From Podospora comata (lineage: Eukaryota; Ascomycota; Sordariomycetes; Sordariales; Podosporaceae): a stretch of DNA of 64,000 nucleotides. Positions 1 through 12,089 of the stretch are shown one piece after another. The notes beneath the pieces were generated by a model. The model did not search any database. It was not told the origin of the DNA and was given only the letters and a program-made list of their open reading frames with translations. The position numbers and the translations under genes were made by a program. The stretch's first letter is position 1. Every line of letters starts with the position of its first letter. The stretch is taken from positions 3,331,001 through 3,395,000 of the forward strand of contig CP071495.1 in NCBI GenBank assembly GCA_017354895.1, written 5' to 3'.

Positions 1-1
1 G

Positions 2-385
2 GAGCACATTGCTACCGAAGCCGACGCCAAGCTTCGTCGTGGGGAGAAGCGTCCTGCTCCGCCGACACCGACCCAAGGACCCCGGAAGAGATATGATGTG
101 CCGACGGGACACCGGCCCCTGGCTGCTGCCGAACCCGAGGAGCACACGCCTACCAAGATTGAGCCGATGCCGGCGAACAACCACTTTACGCGCTTCCAAA
201 TACCGATCGCACAGGCCGCTCCCGTGTCACATCCGATGGCTCAAACTACCCAGCCTGTCATGTCAGCACCGCTGACTTCATCGGCCGCCGTGCAACAGCA
301 GGCCTCACCCACTGGACCAGTTGTCACACAGGCCATGTCACCGCATCTTCACCCTCTCCGACCACCGGCCCCGCCTTTTCCCTTT

Positions 386-425
<40 letters not shown>

Positions 426-2794
426 GGGAACCCGAGCCGACGCCGCCGCCAGTGTTGTCTCAGCATCCGCACCCGCACCCGCACCCGCAGCAGCCCCAAC
501 CACAGCAACAGCAGCCGTCTCAGATGCCCCGGCAAACTCCGCAGCCCGTGCCGATTTCCCAGAAGCCCTCTGTGTCTGCTGCCCCGATTGTGCCCGTGTC
601 AGACGCTGTGCCTCCACCGGCAGGCTGGCCATCGTCCAGCACCTTCTCACTGCTGGGGCAGCCCAAGGACAGTCGCGACGGCCGCCATGCTGCTGAGAGA
701 GAACGTCAACCCATGGGTCTTGGTCAGCGTGAGCCACCACGGCAAGCAGAGCGGGCGCCACCGTTGCGCATGAAGCAGGATCCTGATCAACCTCCTCACA
801 CCCCAGAGGCTTACCCGGCATACCAGCCACCACGCACTGCTCCACCTCGGAGCGAACCAATCCCGCTGGCAAGGCAGCCAGAACCACCACATCGTGTCAC
901 ACCAGCTGCCCCCATGTATGGACCCAGCATTCAGGGCCAGCCCATGCGAGGACTTCTCAATGACCCAGTGCCTACCCAGCAAGCACCTTCTGTGGGGCCG
1001 GGCATGGAGAGGCCGCTGTCAACAGCCCAGAGACCGGCGGCGGTGTCGATGCAGGAGCACTTTGCGCCCATTCCAGCTTCTGCTCCTCCGGTTCCTCCAC
1101 CACAGCCTGCGCCAGCCGCCCCGCGACCACCAGAGCCACGCAAGACCAGCAACCTCAACTTCCTGCTCAACGATGACCCTCCACCCGCCCCAAAGCGTAT
1201 CGCCGACGTGTCGTCCATGGGCGTGAAGCCGAGCTCAACGCCACCACCTCAGCCGATGGCTGCTCGCCAGCCGCCTCCCCCAACATCAGCTCCGGCGCCG
1301 CCAAGAAGAGAGGAGGCTGGTTACCCATATCCTCGCAACCCACCGCCCTCGCACCAAGGTCCTCCTCCCTCGGCTATCCCCCCGCTGAAGCCGAGCTACC
1401 CTGCACAGTCGCCGCGGTCTGGACATTCACGGGCGCCGAGTGCCAACATTGTTCCCTCCATGGACTCTGCTCTGGAGCCATCGCGAGCGGAATATTATCC
1501 GCGCCACTATGCTCAGCATCAGCCAAGTGCAACTAATTCTCCTCAGCCACACACGGCTCATCACTATGGTCAGACTCCTGCTCAGCATCCCCAGCTTTCA
1601 CAGCAGATGCCTCAACATCAGCATGCTCAGCAACAGCCACCGCAGCCACCACAGCCGCAACAGCACTCGCAGCAGGCTCAGATGGCGTATCCACCACAGG
1701 GCTATCAGGGATATCCCGTCAGCCAAGCGCACGCTCCCTCTCCTACACCTCAATATGCTCCTCATCCTGGCATGGCGGTAAGGAGGGAGCCACAGCCCCA
1801 AACCGGACGCGAATCTTGGTCGCAGCCCTCGCAAGTATCAACTAGCCAACAGCAACAGATGATTCAGCAGGAGCAGCAGGAGCGGGAGCGACAGCGCCAG
1901 CAGATGCTCCAACAGCAGCAGCATGCCCATGGCCATCAGATTCCTCAGCAGCCTCCCCAGCAACACCAGCCACCCAGCAACTGGCCGCCATCTCAACAAG
2001 GGACCCCGCAAAAGCCGAGCCAGCCTGTTCCCGCGCACACGGCTTGGGGAGTTCAGCATGGTGTACAGGCCAAGCCACCTGTCACCAGCTCGGTACCGTC
2101 GCAGCAGCAGCATGCTTGGGCACCAACAGGCTCTCATCAGCAACAACCCCAGCCGTTCAACCTGAGGGAGAGTCGTGGTCCTCCTGTATATCCCCACGAA
2201 ACGCAGAGCCCAACGGCCGGCATTGTCCATCATCAACACCAGGGCTCGATTGGAAGCGGTAGGTACGCCCAACCCCAACAAGATGCAAGACGAGAGCCTG
2301 GTCCACCAACCCAGCCATTCCCTCGGTACGCCACTCCTGGCCCCGGCCAGACTAGAGATCCCGGCGCTAGGAGTTACACCCCTGTGAACTCGTTTGATCC
2401 TCGTGGCCCGCCGCCGCCGCAGGCATATGGTCAGCCGGATATGAGGGACGCTCACATGCGAGAGGCACAATTTGGCAGAGATCCCAGGGAGATGGGAAGG
2501 GACCCAAGGGAGATGGCCAGAGACCCTAGGGAGATGGGAAGAGATCCTAGGGAAATGGGACGTGATCCGAGAGAGATGGGCAGGGATCCTAGGGACATTG
2601 CGAGGGAGCAAGCGCAGGCCCAGGCTCAAGCTCAGCATCATGCTCAGGTGCAGGCTCAGGGACCGCCCCGCGGCCCGGTTCAAGGTCAGGGGACGACACA
2701 GGCACAGGCGCAGGCCCAGCTTCAGGCGCAGCAGAGGATACTGAGGCCGCAGGAGGGGTATGATCGGCCTCCTCCTCGAAGGGAGGGTTATTGA
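2..2794 (+). CDS. Gln/Pro-rich protein, 3' part (5' end outside window)
   Basis: The reading frame is open from base 2, before the first ATG at 98, and stops at 2792-2794, so this is the C-terminal ~930 residues of a larger protein. Nearly all of it is low complexity: a polyglutamine run near 386-420, repeated His-Pro pairs near 465-490, long Pro/Gln/Ser stretches, then six or seven copies of a seven-residue RDPREMG-type repeat (2475-2600) and an Ala-Gln repeat (2610-2735). No folded domain is visible. Such tails occur in fungal transcriptional co-regulators, but nothing here identifies the family; a SANT/Myb-type corepressor is a guess from the style of the tail. The long antisense frames opposite it are shadows of the CAG/CCA-rich sequence. 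Confidence 0.85.
386..420 (+). repeat. CAG trinucleotide run (polyglutamine)
   Basis: About a dozen consecutive CAG codons encode a Gln tract in the partial protein at the left edge. It is pure in sequence and so probably length-variable between strains. Confidence 0.9.
2466..2600 (+). repeat. 21-bp coding minisatellite (RDPREMG repeats)
   Basis: Six to seven tandem 21-bp units encode Arg-Asp-Pro-Arg-Glu-Met-Gly/Ala. Third codon positions differ between copies (agg/aga, cct/cca/ccg) while the amino acids stay nearly fixed, so the repeat appears conserved at protein level and is not a fresh expansion. Confidence 0.85.
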
Positions 2795-3480
2795 GGGGCG
2801 TGATCAGAATGACTTGTCCTTGCGCCTCGAAGCGTTCCTTTACGGTTTGATGGTTACATTACAGGGGAGGGAGGCGAGTCTCGAAGGCGCTGCGGCCCTT
2901 CTCCAAGCGTTAGTTGGGTTTTATTCGGGTGAAAAGATGAGCGATGATTTGGGGATCAGAGATAAAAGAAAACAAGCGCATTGTTGACTGGGAACCGAGA
3001 AAAGGGACAGTCCGATGGAAGAAGGACTGGGGGGGAAAAGCCAGGAATAGTCAGCGGGTTGGGTTTATATGGTTTTTATCGTATGGCTTTTTGTTACTTT
3101 TATAAGGCAGGCTTCTGGAATTTGGGGGGGGGGGCATGATTCAATGGAGCGGTTTCTGCGTTTTCATTTGGTGGGGACGGGGAGGGGAGGTTTCGGGGGG
3201 GTTCATTATAGGGGGTTTAGGATGAAATGGTGTTTTTTGTTAGATTTAGTCTATAAGGAATGTTTATGGTATGGCTTTGTAATTTTTGAGGTCTCTGTGA
3301 CATTGCCATCTTTTGTTGTGTTTTTTCCTCGAGTTTGGGGTAATGTTCATGTTCAATTTTTGTTTCATGGTTTGGTTGCGCTTGCACTTTGTTGGTGTCT
3401 TGCTATGGTTTGTCCAGAGTTATAGGCCAGGGAAGCCATTACCGCACTATGTCCCAGTCTTATCCCTGAAGTGTTCCCCA
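2795..3480. other. Convergent 3' intergenic region
   Basis: Lies between the stop of the Gln-rich gene (+) and the stop of the beta-lactamase-like gene (-). The sequence is G/T-rich on the + strand with G runs near 3125-3200 and a T-rich stretch at 3230-3400. No coding frame or RNA gene seen; it probably holds both 3' UTRs. Confidence 0.6.
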
Positions 3481-4824
3481 TTACAACTTGGAGTAAATCA
3501 CCTCTTCAAACTCCTTGATCAACGGCCTAACTTGCAAATCCCCCGGCTGGACAAGCTGCGTGGCGAAAACACCGCACACGCCCGCCTCCCGGTCGATGAA
3601 CTGTATCCCCACCATGTCAGCATATTTCTTTCCCCCTTTCCCTCAAAGTTTGGCCCTACTCACCCAAGCAAGATTAAAAGCCCCACCCCACTGAACAAAC
3701 CCCCTTTTCCTCCCACCATTACCCGTCGTCCCAGGCTCAGCAGTAACCAACCCAGCAGGACTCCAATCGTACTCTGCTCCCCCCTCCACAGGGTTGACCC
3801 ACCCCACCATCCAATCCCTCCCCTCCCCCTTTAGACTCTCATTCAAGACCTTTTTGCTCTCGGGTGTCAAACACCCCCCAAACAACACCGCCTGCCACTC
3901 CGGCCTCAGCAACCTGCTCTTATTTGGCTCCAGAAAGTCAGCGAGGATGGTGACATAGGCCTTCATGCTCCCAAACCCCCCCTCCCCCCCCATAGCCTCA
4001 TTCTCTGCCGGACTATCCGCCAGCTTGTGATGGGAAAGCTTCCCCTTCCCCCGGGTCGTCATACCCGCTCGGCGTCCGTCGAGGGCGTCGTACCGAGCAG
4101 GATAAAAGGTGATCTCCCCCCTTTTGATCCCCAACACCGACAGGATATTATCCTGCAGGTAAATCTCCAGCTTGACACCAGAGAGCCTTTCCACCAACAA
4201 ACCCGCCCAGTCCAGTCCCGAGCCGTAGACCCATCCCTTTCCGGGTTGGAACGACAACGGGTAAGAGCACCGCTCGGGTACTGTACTTCCCCCGACCGCG
4301 GTCAAGGGGACGGGGACGGTCTTGTTGGTGATGGTGGTGAGGTAGGTTACCACGTCGGGGTTGTTCCAGGTGTAGGAGCAGCCTGACGAGTGGGTCAGGA
4401 GGTGTTTTAACAGTATCGGTTCTGTTCGTGGAGACAGAATTGGTTGTCCGTCGGGGGTGAACCCGCTCAAAACAGGTTGGGCGGCCAGTTCCGGGAGGTG
4501 GGGGGAGATGTCAGTCGTGAGGGCTACTTTCCCTGATTGGACCTGCTGCAGGACCGCGATGGAGGTGAGGAGTTTGGTTGTGGAGGCCATGGCGAGGATG
4601 CTGTCTGGTTGGAGGGGGGTGTTTGCTGGACTGGAAGAAGGGGAGAGGGACAAGGGGCCGAGGGAGTGGGTGTAGTTGAGTTTGCCTGGGGGGTGTCAGT
4701 ATGAGACGGTAGGAAAAGGAAGGGGGGGGGGAATACCATCTTTTGACCTGACGAGCATCACCGCACCAGGGAGGACGTCATTCTCAATGGCCTTTTGAAC
4801 GGTGGACTCAAATTCAGGTGTCAT
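3481..4824 (-). CDS. Serine beta-lactamase-like hydrolase/transesterase
   Basis: Three exons: 4824-4737, 4685-3664 and 3600-3481, giving 409 residues. The introns are gtattc...ccccag (51 bp) and gtgagt...atacag (63 bp), and both joins keep frame. Fold markers of the class C beta-lactamase/EstB/LovD family are visible: S64-T-T-K67 (nucleophile SxxK), HLLTHSSG at 124-131, and Y183-G-S185 in the place of the YxN/YxS motif. A WGG.FN..W block precedes the last intron, and exon 3 supplies the typical C-terminal strand and helix. There is no signal peptide, so it is likely cytosolic. Members hydrolyse or transfer acyl groups on esters and amides; several act in secondary metabolism, but no biosynthetic cluster is present here. 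The substrate cannot be inferred. Confidence 0.85.
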
Positions 4825-4827
4825 CTT

Positions 4828-4878
4828 TGTTGATGTTGGTGTTGATGTTGATGTTGATGTTGATGTTGATGATGTTGA
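4828..4878. repeat. TGTTGA hexanucleotide microsatellite
   Basis: About seven imperfect copies of a tgttga unit sit directly upstream of the ATG at 4824, in the 5' UTR or core promoter of the beta-lactamase-like gene. Confidence 0.8.
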
Positions 4879-5363
4879 CCGTGGCTGATAAATGACACGG
4901 CTTATAACCCCAAGAAATGCGGGGACCGCCTCGGTAGATCAATCCCGACCCCCCTCACCACCCGGAAATAAATGTAACCACGACCACACCATCACGACTA
5001 GTATGCTTCCCAAAATAATCTGACAGCATGTTACACAGAACCCTTCACCGGTAAAATGACTTACATACAGTAGAGTAGCACATCTGTTCTAGCAAGAAAT
5101 GCAACTGGCTGGTATCGCGCTACACGGAAACACTGCCCCCCTTTCACTTCAAAGCTCTGTCAAGTGCTAGCAATTCCAGAATTCCTAACCAAACTTGAAG
5201 CAAGACAACAACAAAAACCCCAGCTCACTAAAACATGGCAATAACAAAACAAACAAAAACAGGGTATATTCCCCACCAATCCATTCCCTTTCCAGCCAGC
5301 CACCCTCTCAGACATACCGTGACGAAACCATCAAAATCATGCCCTCAAAAAGAAAAACTTTCT
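4879..5363. other. Intergenic region, promoter side of hydrolase gene
   Basis: Lies upstream of the hydrolase gene and downstream of the Bud6 stop. A-rich, with short CA/AC stretches near 5200-5270. No gene seen. Confidence 0.5.
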
Positions 5364-8300
5364 TTACAACTGCTCATCCTTCACCTCCCCATTCTCCTTA
5401 TCCCTATCGCCCTCTTCACCCGCCCCTGTCCCATTGACCTCCCCCTCCGCAGCCTCCTCCCCGACCGGATCCTCCGGAATGATCCCATTCTGCCTCTCCC
5501 ACACCTCCCTCCTGATCCTCTCCTCCTTTGCCTTCCTCGCCCTCTCCACCTCCTCCACCCCCCCACTCTTCTTCAGCCTCCCCTCCTCGACAAAGTTCGT
5601 CAGCTCCTTCTTAAGCGGGTTCTGCATCCTCGTCTCCAGCTCCTTCTGCCTCAGCTTCTCGGCCCGCTCAATCGCCTCCAGCCGGTTCTCATGATTCGGC
5701 TGCAGCGCCCTCACCTCCCCCAACACACCCTCCTTCGCATCCCTAGGATCAACAAAGGCATTGCTGTTGATCGAGTTCAGCCCCTTGCTGAATTGCCTCA
5801 GCACCGGTCTCCCCTCCACCGCGCCGCCATTCAACCCCGCATCCTTCATCTGTTCCTTGGTAGCCTGCTCCACCAGCGCAAACGTCTCGGAAGCCTTTTC
5901 CAAATCGTCCCTCAAATCCACAATCAAGTCCTCCATCACCCGCAGCTCGTCCCGCCCCTGGCAGACATCCTCCAGTTCCTTCTCCCAAATCTTGGTCCAC
6001 ACTGGCTTCTCCTGCTTCATGTACTCCTCCATCTTGTTCAGCTCCTTGGTGAGCTGGGTGATGTCCTTGGTGACAGACTCGAGCTGTCTAGGGAGAGGGC
6101 GCACGCCGCGGTGGACAACGTCCTTGCGTAGATCCTCCACCAAGTCTTGCAAGTCGTCCACTTTGTTGACAAGCCTGTCGCTGTCCGTGTTAAGCTGCTT
6201 CCGGCCGTTAATGACATATGCCCGTCCGCTGTCGCCTTCAATGTCCGGAACGGCAATCTTGGCGGCCGTTGCCTTGACGCTGTTGGCCTTGCTGCGAAGA
6301 GCAGACATGGAACTTTGGATATCGGATTGAAAGTTTGAGTACGTCTGTCGCAAAACAGCCAGGTCTCGGCGCAAGCTCTGGATCTCGGTGATCTGGGATG
6401 TGCTGAGCTTGCGAGCGGCCACCCCAGCAGCACTTGCGACCGACTTGGGTGAATCCATAGCCGGCGACATGATGGTAGGGGGAGGAGCAGCAGCCAACCG
6501 CGCAACGTCCCTGGCGGTCTCGTTCTGGCGCTCCGCAACCCTCAGCAGAGCAGCCCCATGATCATCCACATTCTGCTTGACCTCTTCGACAATCTTCTTG
6601 AGGCTACCAATACCCTCGTCGATATGCTTCTTCACTTCGTCAAGGGTCTCAATGTTGAGCACTAGCACCGTCCTGTCCTTAATGTCCGACAAGTCCTCCA
6701 GCTCGTGACGCACGCCCGAAATGGGATCCTGAATATAGATGTCCGGCAGGTCTGCTCCGTTTTGCTGAGTGTTCCACGAAAACTTCTCAATAAATGCCAG
6801 CTGCAAACGGCCAATCGAGAGCTCCTCATATCCTTCTGGGAGAACAAATTTCTTGACCTTGGACTTGTACTGCAGAAACAATGTTAGTTCTTTTGTAGCG
6901 GGAGGCGTGTTGTCCATCCCAAACGAACTCGACGGCTTGTCAGGGGTAGGAGCACGAGCAACCGCGGCAGACTTGGGGGGTGCTTTGGGGGGCTTCTCCT
7001 CCTCTTCCTCATCCAGGCCGGCTGCTGGCATCACATCAGCTGGCGGGCTCGTCAAAGTAGCGCTCGGCCTGAACCTTTCCTCTGGAGTTTCAGGCTCGGC
7101 GGTTTCTGGTCTTGATGCCGGGAGTTCCACCGGACCGCTCTCGGACTCCTCCAACACTCTGCTCGGAACCCGCATCGGCGACGATGCATCCATAGGTGCC
7201 GCACGCGAAGACTTGTTTCGCTGATGCCGAGCATTATCCCTCGTAGAAATCGCCCGCAACGACTCCCTCATCTCTCCTCGGCCGCGATTCGGAATCGGCG
7301 TGGTCTGCGGTGGGAGCATAGGAACCCCCTGAGCGCCCACCAGCTTGGAGATCTGGTAGGCCGAGTATCTGCGTGAGGCGCGCCTCTCGAGATCACCGCC
7401 CCTCTGCAAGGCCGCCAGGGCACTTTGCTGAGATTGCTTTGGTGGCGGAGGAGGCGGTGGGAAGTTGTCCAAGCTACTCATATCGCCGGCCGAGGGTCCT
7501 GAAGGCATCGTCTCATCGCCGGGATAAGGGGGCATGACCGGAATGTTCTGCATCGTGTTGCTGGAAAGGCTGGACTCCCCCGAGTTGGCCGAACCGCGAG
7601 ACTGCTCTCGTTGCGACAAATATCGTCTGGTAGGGGAGTTGTTGATATTATTCCTTCCATCATCTCGTTGGCTCTGTGGCCGATATCCGCCATCCTCCAG
7701 TCCCTCGTTCAGTAGTGTCGTTAGTCCCGAGTTGACGCTTCCCATGGTGCTCGTGCTGGTCGTCCGTCCAGGAGGGTTGGGTGCGGTTGGGCCATCCCCC
7801 GAGCCTCCCTGATCGCTCGGTTGTCCGTTTTCCCTCTCTCTCTGTTGCCTTTGACGCAATCTTGTTTGCTTTCTCTTCAGCCCATGCAGCAAGTTGATGA
7901 TGATGTCGCGGATCTGTGGCAAGTATCTATCCAGACTCTCCACACTCGCTTCCTGGCTCAAAGTAGACTCTAAAATATTCCTTAGCAGCTCGGGCACATT
8001 TCCGAGATCAGATGTATCGACATTAATGGCTGTAAAGGCCCGGCAGGCCATGTTGAACTCGTATCCCAAGCGGACATAGACATCGGACACCTGCGTGTCG
8101 GTAGCGTTTCCTCGGGACCATTGCGTCAGAGTTTCCAATAGCTGCTTCGTGGCAACCAGCAGGTGTGTTACGCTCTTTTCGATTTGGGAGAGGGGCACGG
8201 AAGTACTTGCTGACGACTTTTTGAGAGGCATGGTTAGCAAGGCACAGGGAACTTGGGCACACACGATACAGTCTGGAAAATTTGCACACTGAAAGAGGCA

Positions 8301-8659
8301 GCATTCATTCAAAACAAAAGAAGATGGAGGGGTCTTGCTGAAACGAGAGCCGTCAAGGTGGTGGTGCATGAAGCCGGCTGTGGTGTGTCGACATTGGCTG
8401 AAACGCGGACAGGCGGGACATGGGAAGGAAGCAAAAGTGAACAAGACTCAAGACTCACGTTGGTCCGCCGAGTGCCATCGCTCCTATTCAAGCTCCCGCT
8501 GACAGGCTGCATAGGCCTCGATGATGTAGATGCCCGGGGCGCAACGGGGCGGTTGGTGCCGACGCCGACGGCGGGAGAGATAGATCGTTGCTGGAGGTTT
8601 GGCGGAGGGCCCAACTCTGCGCCGGGCGAGCGCCGCTGCGAGCTTCGTATCGAAGTCAT
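5364..8659 (-). CDS. bud6: Bud6/Aip3 actin-interacting polarity factor
   Basis: The long frame encodes the whole AIP3/Bud6 core. An N-terminal helical block starts SQIEKSVTHLLVATKQLL, followed by a Ser/Pro-rich linker, then the conserved actin/formin-binding region from about residue 500 (ELTLFLQYKSKVKKFVLPEG) with long coiled coils to residue ~930 and a charged tail. Bud6 binds actin monomers and the formin at the polarisome to drive cable assembly at hyphal tips and septa. The start is set by a 67-codon first exon (8659-8459, MTSIRSSQRRSP) ending at a gtgagt donor at 8458. The preferred acceptor is at 8217, 18 bases after a CTAAC branch site, giving ~1017 residues. An acceptor at a TTTCAG farther upstream also keeps frame. 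Unspliced translation from the ATG at 8231 would give 955 residues. Confidence 0.93.
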
Positions 8660-10553
8660 TGTGTTGAGATTTGTTCCTCCTCGGCCTTGCGCCTCGTGTG
8701 TTTCCCCCTCGTTCGGTGCCCAACCCAGGCTTCTATTGCTCGGACGTGCGCGGGATTTGGAATCGGTTTCGTTCAAAGTTGATGGTTTTGGTTTGTGGGG
8801 TGGTTGGGGGGAAATGAAGCGGGCGCGCGGGGTTGGGCTGAGGATCGGTTTATCAAAGATGTCAAGAAAGTGTTGGGTATGTCATCGGGAAGCGGCGACA
8901 GATGCAAATGTCCGAGTTTCTGATGTCTTTTTGCCAAAAGATGGCCTTCTTCTCTCAAAGTCCCCTGGGCGGCAGGCGAGTGCAGTGCGGGCGGAGGTGT
9001 TTGGCTGCAATCACGACCTTCTCCACCGAGGCTCCAGCCCCAAGGCGAGCTGCGCTATTCCTGATTCGCTAATCCCGGGAACGGCAAGGGTCGGCTGCCC
9101 AGCCCGGTGGGTTACATAATTGTGGTGCCTCTCAGCTTGTGGAACGTCCTCATTTGGTTTCTATTGAGAGGGGGAAGGGGGATCATGGAGATATCGACAC
9201 CATATCAACATCTTCTTCTCTTTTACCTTATATTTTTCGAATTAGGTTGGAGGTGTCGGGCTGTTGTCAGTCGGTGGTGGTTGTCCAAAGAAGCTTTCAT
9301 TGCCCCCAGGCTCCCGTGTGTGGCCCATGCTCGCGATGTGGCCCGTGCTTTCAGCTTTCCTGAGATGACCATGAGTGGTGACACACCATTCAAGGACTTT
9401 TTTGAGCCCAAGTTTTGGAGGCGCTTGAGTTCCGTATCGCTTCGAGCTCTCGATGGCTCAAGTTGTCCTTTTAAAGAGAAATGTCGGAACCTTGGTTCTC
9501 TCTCACATGACAGGGGTCCAAGATCGTGTGGTTCTGAGACAGCCGTTCTCAGCTCTGGAATTACCACCATCACCTCTGGTTATCTTTCCTTTTGTTTCTG
9601 GATTGAGCCCATATCCCCCCCTCGAAACTCTTTGCTCTTGCAAAATTATTTTTACTTTCAAGTTGGAATTTTGCCTCTTCGTATCTAAGCCTGTTGGTCT
9701 ACTGAGGTCTCCTACTCCACCTCGGCGTGGCCACCGAGACAGCGACACAGCCGACACAGCCTGACTGAGAGGAATTCATTGCGTGGTCTCAGCTCAGATC
9801 CCCCATGATTTGGCCGAGCCGTTGGATCAACGTTTGCTCTTTGCTTTTGTCATTTTGGAAGCTAAACAGATCATCTTCCTACCTCCAGAGGATGCCCGCC
9901 CAGCCATCGCGTCTGTAGAGTCCCCCGTATTTTCGGAATCGAGGTCGTTCGGTCACACAAACTAGGGGTTCATCAGCAAGTTGCCGGCCTCCACCACTGC
10001 GAAAATGGTTTCAATACCTGCAGCCTCAATCACTGAAGCCGCAATGAACACAGCATGCATCGGCCAGCCCAGCCGTCCCTGCCACGCCATCTGGCCCAGC
10101 CTGTCCAATGAGCCCGCTACGTCGTGTTGCTAGTTCCGGGGAGGCGTCTGGATCGCCCACCGACATCCGCCCTCCACGCGTCTGTCTGTGTTTTGGGCCT
10201 CCTTTTCTCGTAACTTGCGCGGGAATCCGCACATGCGAGTCGGCCATCTCAATATTCACAGCTTGCGCGATGGCAGGGGTCATTCTCGTCTTGTCTCTGG
10301 CCTGGCCCAGGAGCCGGCCATCCCATCTCCCAGCCGACTGGCTAGTGTCCGTCAGCTTGGCTTAAAGACAAAGCAAGTCGCCCGTCTTGAGCTCCTGTCA
10401 CTCATCACTCTACCTTTACGATTCATCTGAACATTACGGTACCAAGATATACCGAGATCACGACTTGACACTTGCTATAGGACACATAACAACTATCTAT
10501 CACGCATACAGTCATCTCACATACCGCACCTTCACACACTCCAACAACTCAAA
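8660..10553. other. Divergent promoter region, bud6 / GPI protein
   Basis: 1.9 kb between the bud6 start (-) and the GPI-protein start (+). It has pyrimidine-rich stretches at 9590-9740 and 10390-10550 that look like 5' UTR or core promoter sequence. Several long open frames exist, but none has a recognisable domain or splice structure. No gene called. Confidence 0.5.
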
Positions 10554-10988
10554 ATGCAGATCAAGTTCATCATTCTCTCTGCTCTTCTGAGCCTGGCCGC
10601 CGCCAAAGAGGACCACAGCTCTCATGACACCGAGCCTGTATACACATACACTACAGCTGTTCCATCTACACATGAGTACGCTCACTCCAGCACACTCGCC
10701 ACCTCTACCCATATCAACGCCAACACCACCATCCTGCCGCCCAAGACCAACTACGCCAATACCACCACAACCGCCACTGGCTTCACCAACTCTACCATCT
10801 CTGTCAAACCAACTTCCACCCTCTCAACGACAACAAGCGACCTCGCCACCACCACTGAGACCCTCGTTGAATCCACTACCACCCGGGCTGCTAGCCCCTC
10901 ATCAACCAACGCTGCTACTGGCGGGCGCTCCTCTCAGTTCGGGCTGGTTGTTCTGGGTGCCGCCCTCGCCGCTGGCTTCGGTCTATAA
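10554..10988 (+). CDS. Small Ser/Thr-rich GPI-anchored cell-wall protein
   Basis: 144 residues in a single exon. Residues 1-17 form a signal peptide (MQIKFIILSALLSLAAA). The centre (20-115) is about half Ser/Thr with many NxT/S sequons, expected to be heavily O- and N-glycosylated. The C-terminus has a small-residue omega-site region (ATGGRSS) and a hydrophobic tail (FGLVVLGAALAAGFGL), as GPI-attachment signals do. It is probably a plasma-membrane or wall mannoprotein. There are no cysteines, so it is neither a CFEM nor a hydrophobin protein. The specific role is unknown. The start is the first ATG after a pyrimidine/A-rich leader. Confidence 0.8.
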   Translation: MQIKFIILSALLSLAAAKEDHSSHDTEPVYTYTTAVPSTHEYAHSSTLATSTHINANTTILPPKTNYANTTTTATGFTNSTISVKPTSTLSTTTSDLATTTETLVESTTTRAASPSSTNAATGGRSSQFGLVVLGAALAAGFGL

Positions 10989-11858
10989 ACAACTCATTTA
11001 ACCTCTTGGTTTCAAAAAGCGGCATGGCTAACATGATTACGGGTTAATGGATATGGGAGGAAAGAAGGATGATAATAGGATGATGAGTTTAATGTCTTCT
11101 TTTGTTTCATGATGACATGGAGCAGCATAGCGTTTAATGGTAACTTTTTTTGACTACACCCAAATTGATATTTGCTTGCGCAAGATGAGTGAAGACTCAT
11201 GGGCTGACAGCTGCGATAATGGATGCCGGTGGCTTGAGAGGATGGCTGAATTTTTCGAGTCAAGATTGAATGGGCGTGCCTGGCCATGCTGAGGGACTAG
11301 CATCGCCGTGGAGATAAGGCTGTCAAAAAATAGCCTCTGGCATTGATTTTAGAGAACAAACTCAATGCATCTCACTAATCTTGCTCCAGCTTCAAGCACA
11401 ATAAAAGCGAGTACCGTCCGCGGCGCCATCAATTCATTGTCACTCGTCTACCGTGACCATACCCGATGCAAACGAACACTAAGCTGGTATCTCTCTCCGC
11501 TACTTTCTCCCTCCCTTTACCCTTCTCCATCAACCTCCTCAATCCCATTGCCACATCCGCCGACTTCACCAACACTTCACCAGGCGCACGCACCCCTCTA
11601 CTTCCATTTGAATACTCCCCAGTTGGCCCTCCTCCTTCGCTGAAGGCTCATCCCATCTCTTGACATCGTGTTTCGAAAAGGGTGAAAAGGTCGAGGGGGC
11701 GACAGATAGATTTGATATCGAGCAGTTGGGATGGTGACAATCGTTGGAAGGGATCCTACGATTGATGTGAAAGAAAAAAAAAAACATAGCAGCGCATTAG
11801 ACAACTAGACGCAAAAAAGAAATCATGATTTGATGCAGTATAAAATTGCAAAACAATG
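10989..11858. other. Intergenic region between GPI protein and tRNA
   Basis: Contains the 3' UTR of the GPI-protein gene and A/T-rich sequence up to the tRNA gene. A short pyrimidine-rich open frame at 11365-11663 has no domain. Nothing further supported. Confidence 0.5.
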
Positions 11859-11930
11859 AGGTCTTGCCCGGACTCGAACCGGGGTTGCCGGAATCAGAAT
11901 CCGGAGTGATAACCGCTACACTACAAAACC
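11859..11930 (-). tRNA. tRNA-Gln (anticodon CTG)
   Basis: Read on the minus strand from 11930. The acceptor stem GGTTTTG pairs with CAAGACC and includes one G-U pair. The D-arm is GTAGTGTAGCGGTTATCAC. The anticodon stem CCGGA/TCCGG encloses the loop TTCTGAT with anticodon CTG. The T-arm is CCCCGGTTCGAGTCCGGG. There is no intron, and a short T run lies downstream on the transcribed side. CTG reads CAG, a codon used heavily in the Gln-rich proteins at both ends of this window. Confidence 0.93.
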
Positions 11931-12089
11931 TGTTCAGGCTTTTTTGCTTGACACCGTTCCCCAAAATTAGCCTTTATGAATGACTCAGCGGGGCTTGGCA
12001 TTCCAACACCCCCTTTCTCATCATGGCACTGTCCAAAACGTCTCTCGAACTAAGCATTATCTAGGTAATTTTGGAACCGTTTCCTTTAC

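Noticed and set aside
324-890. Long minus-strand frames opposite the Gln/Pro-rich gene
   Set aside because: They are Ala/Leu/Arg/Trp-rich reverse complements of CAG and CCA repeats; the + frame carries the tandem-repeat signal.
1838-2683. 281-codon minus-strand frame
   Set aside because: Shadow of the RDPREMG and Ala-Gln repeats; content is repeated leucine/serine with no domain.
5235-6131. 298-codon plus-strand frame opposite bud6
   Set aside because: Antisense shadow of bud6 coiled-coil codons.
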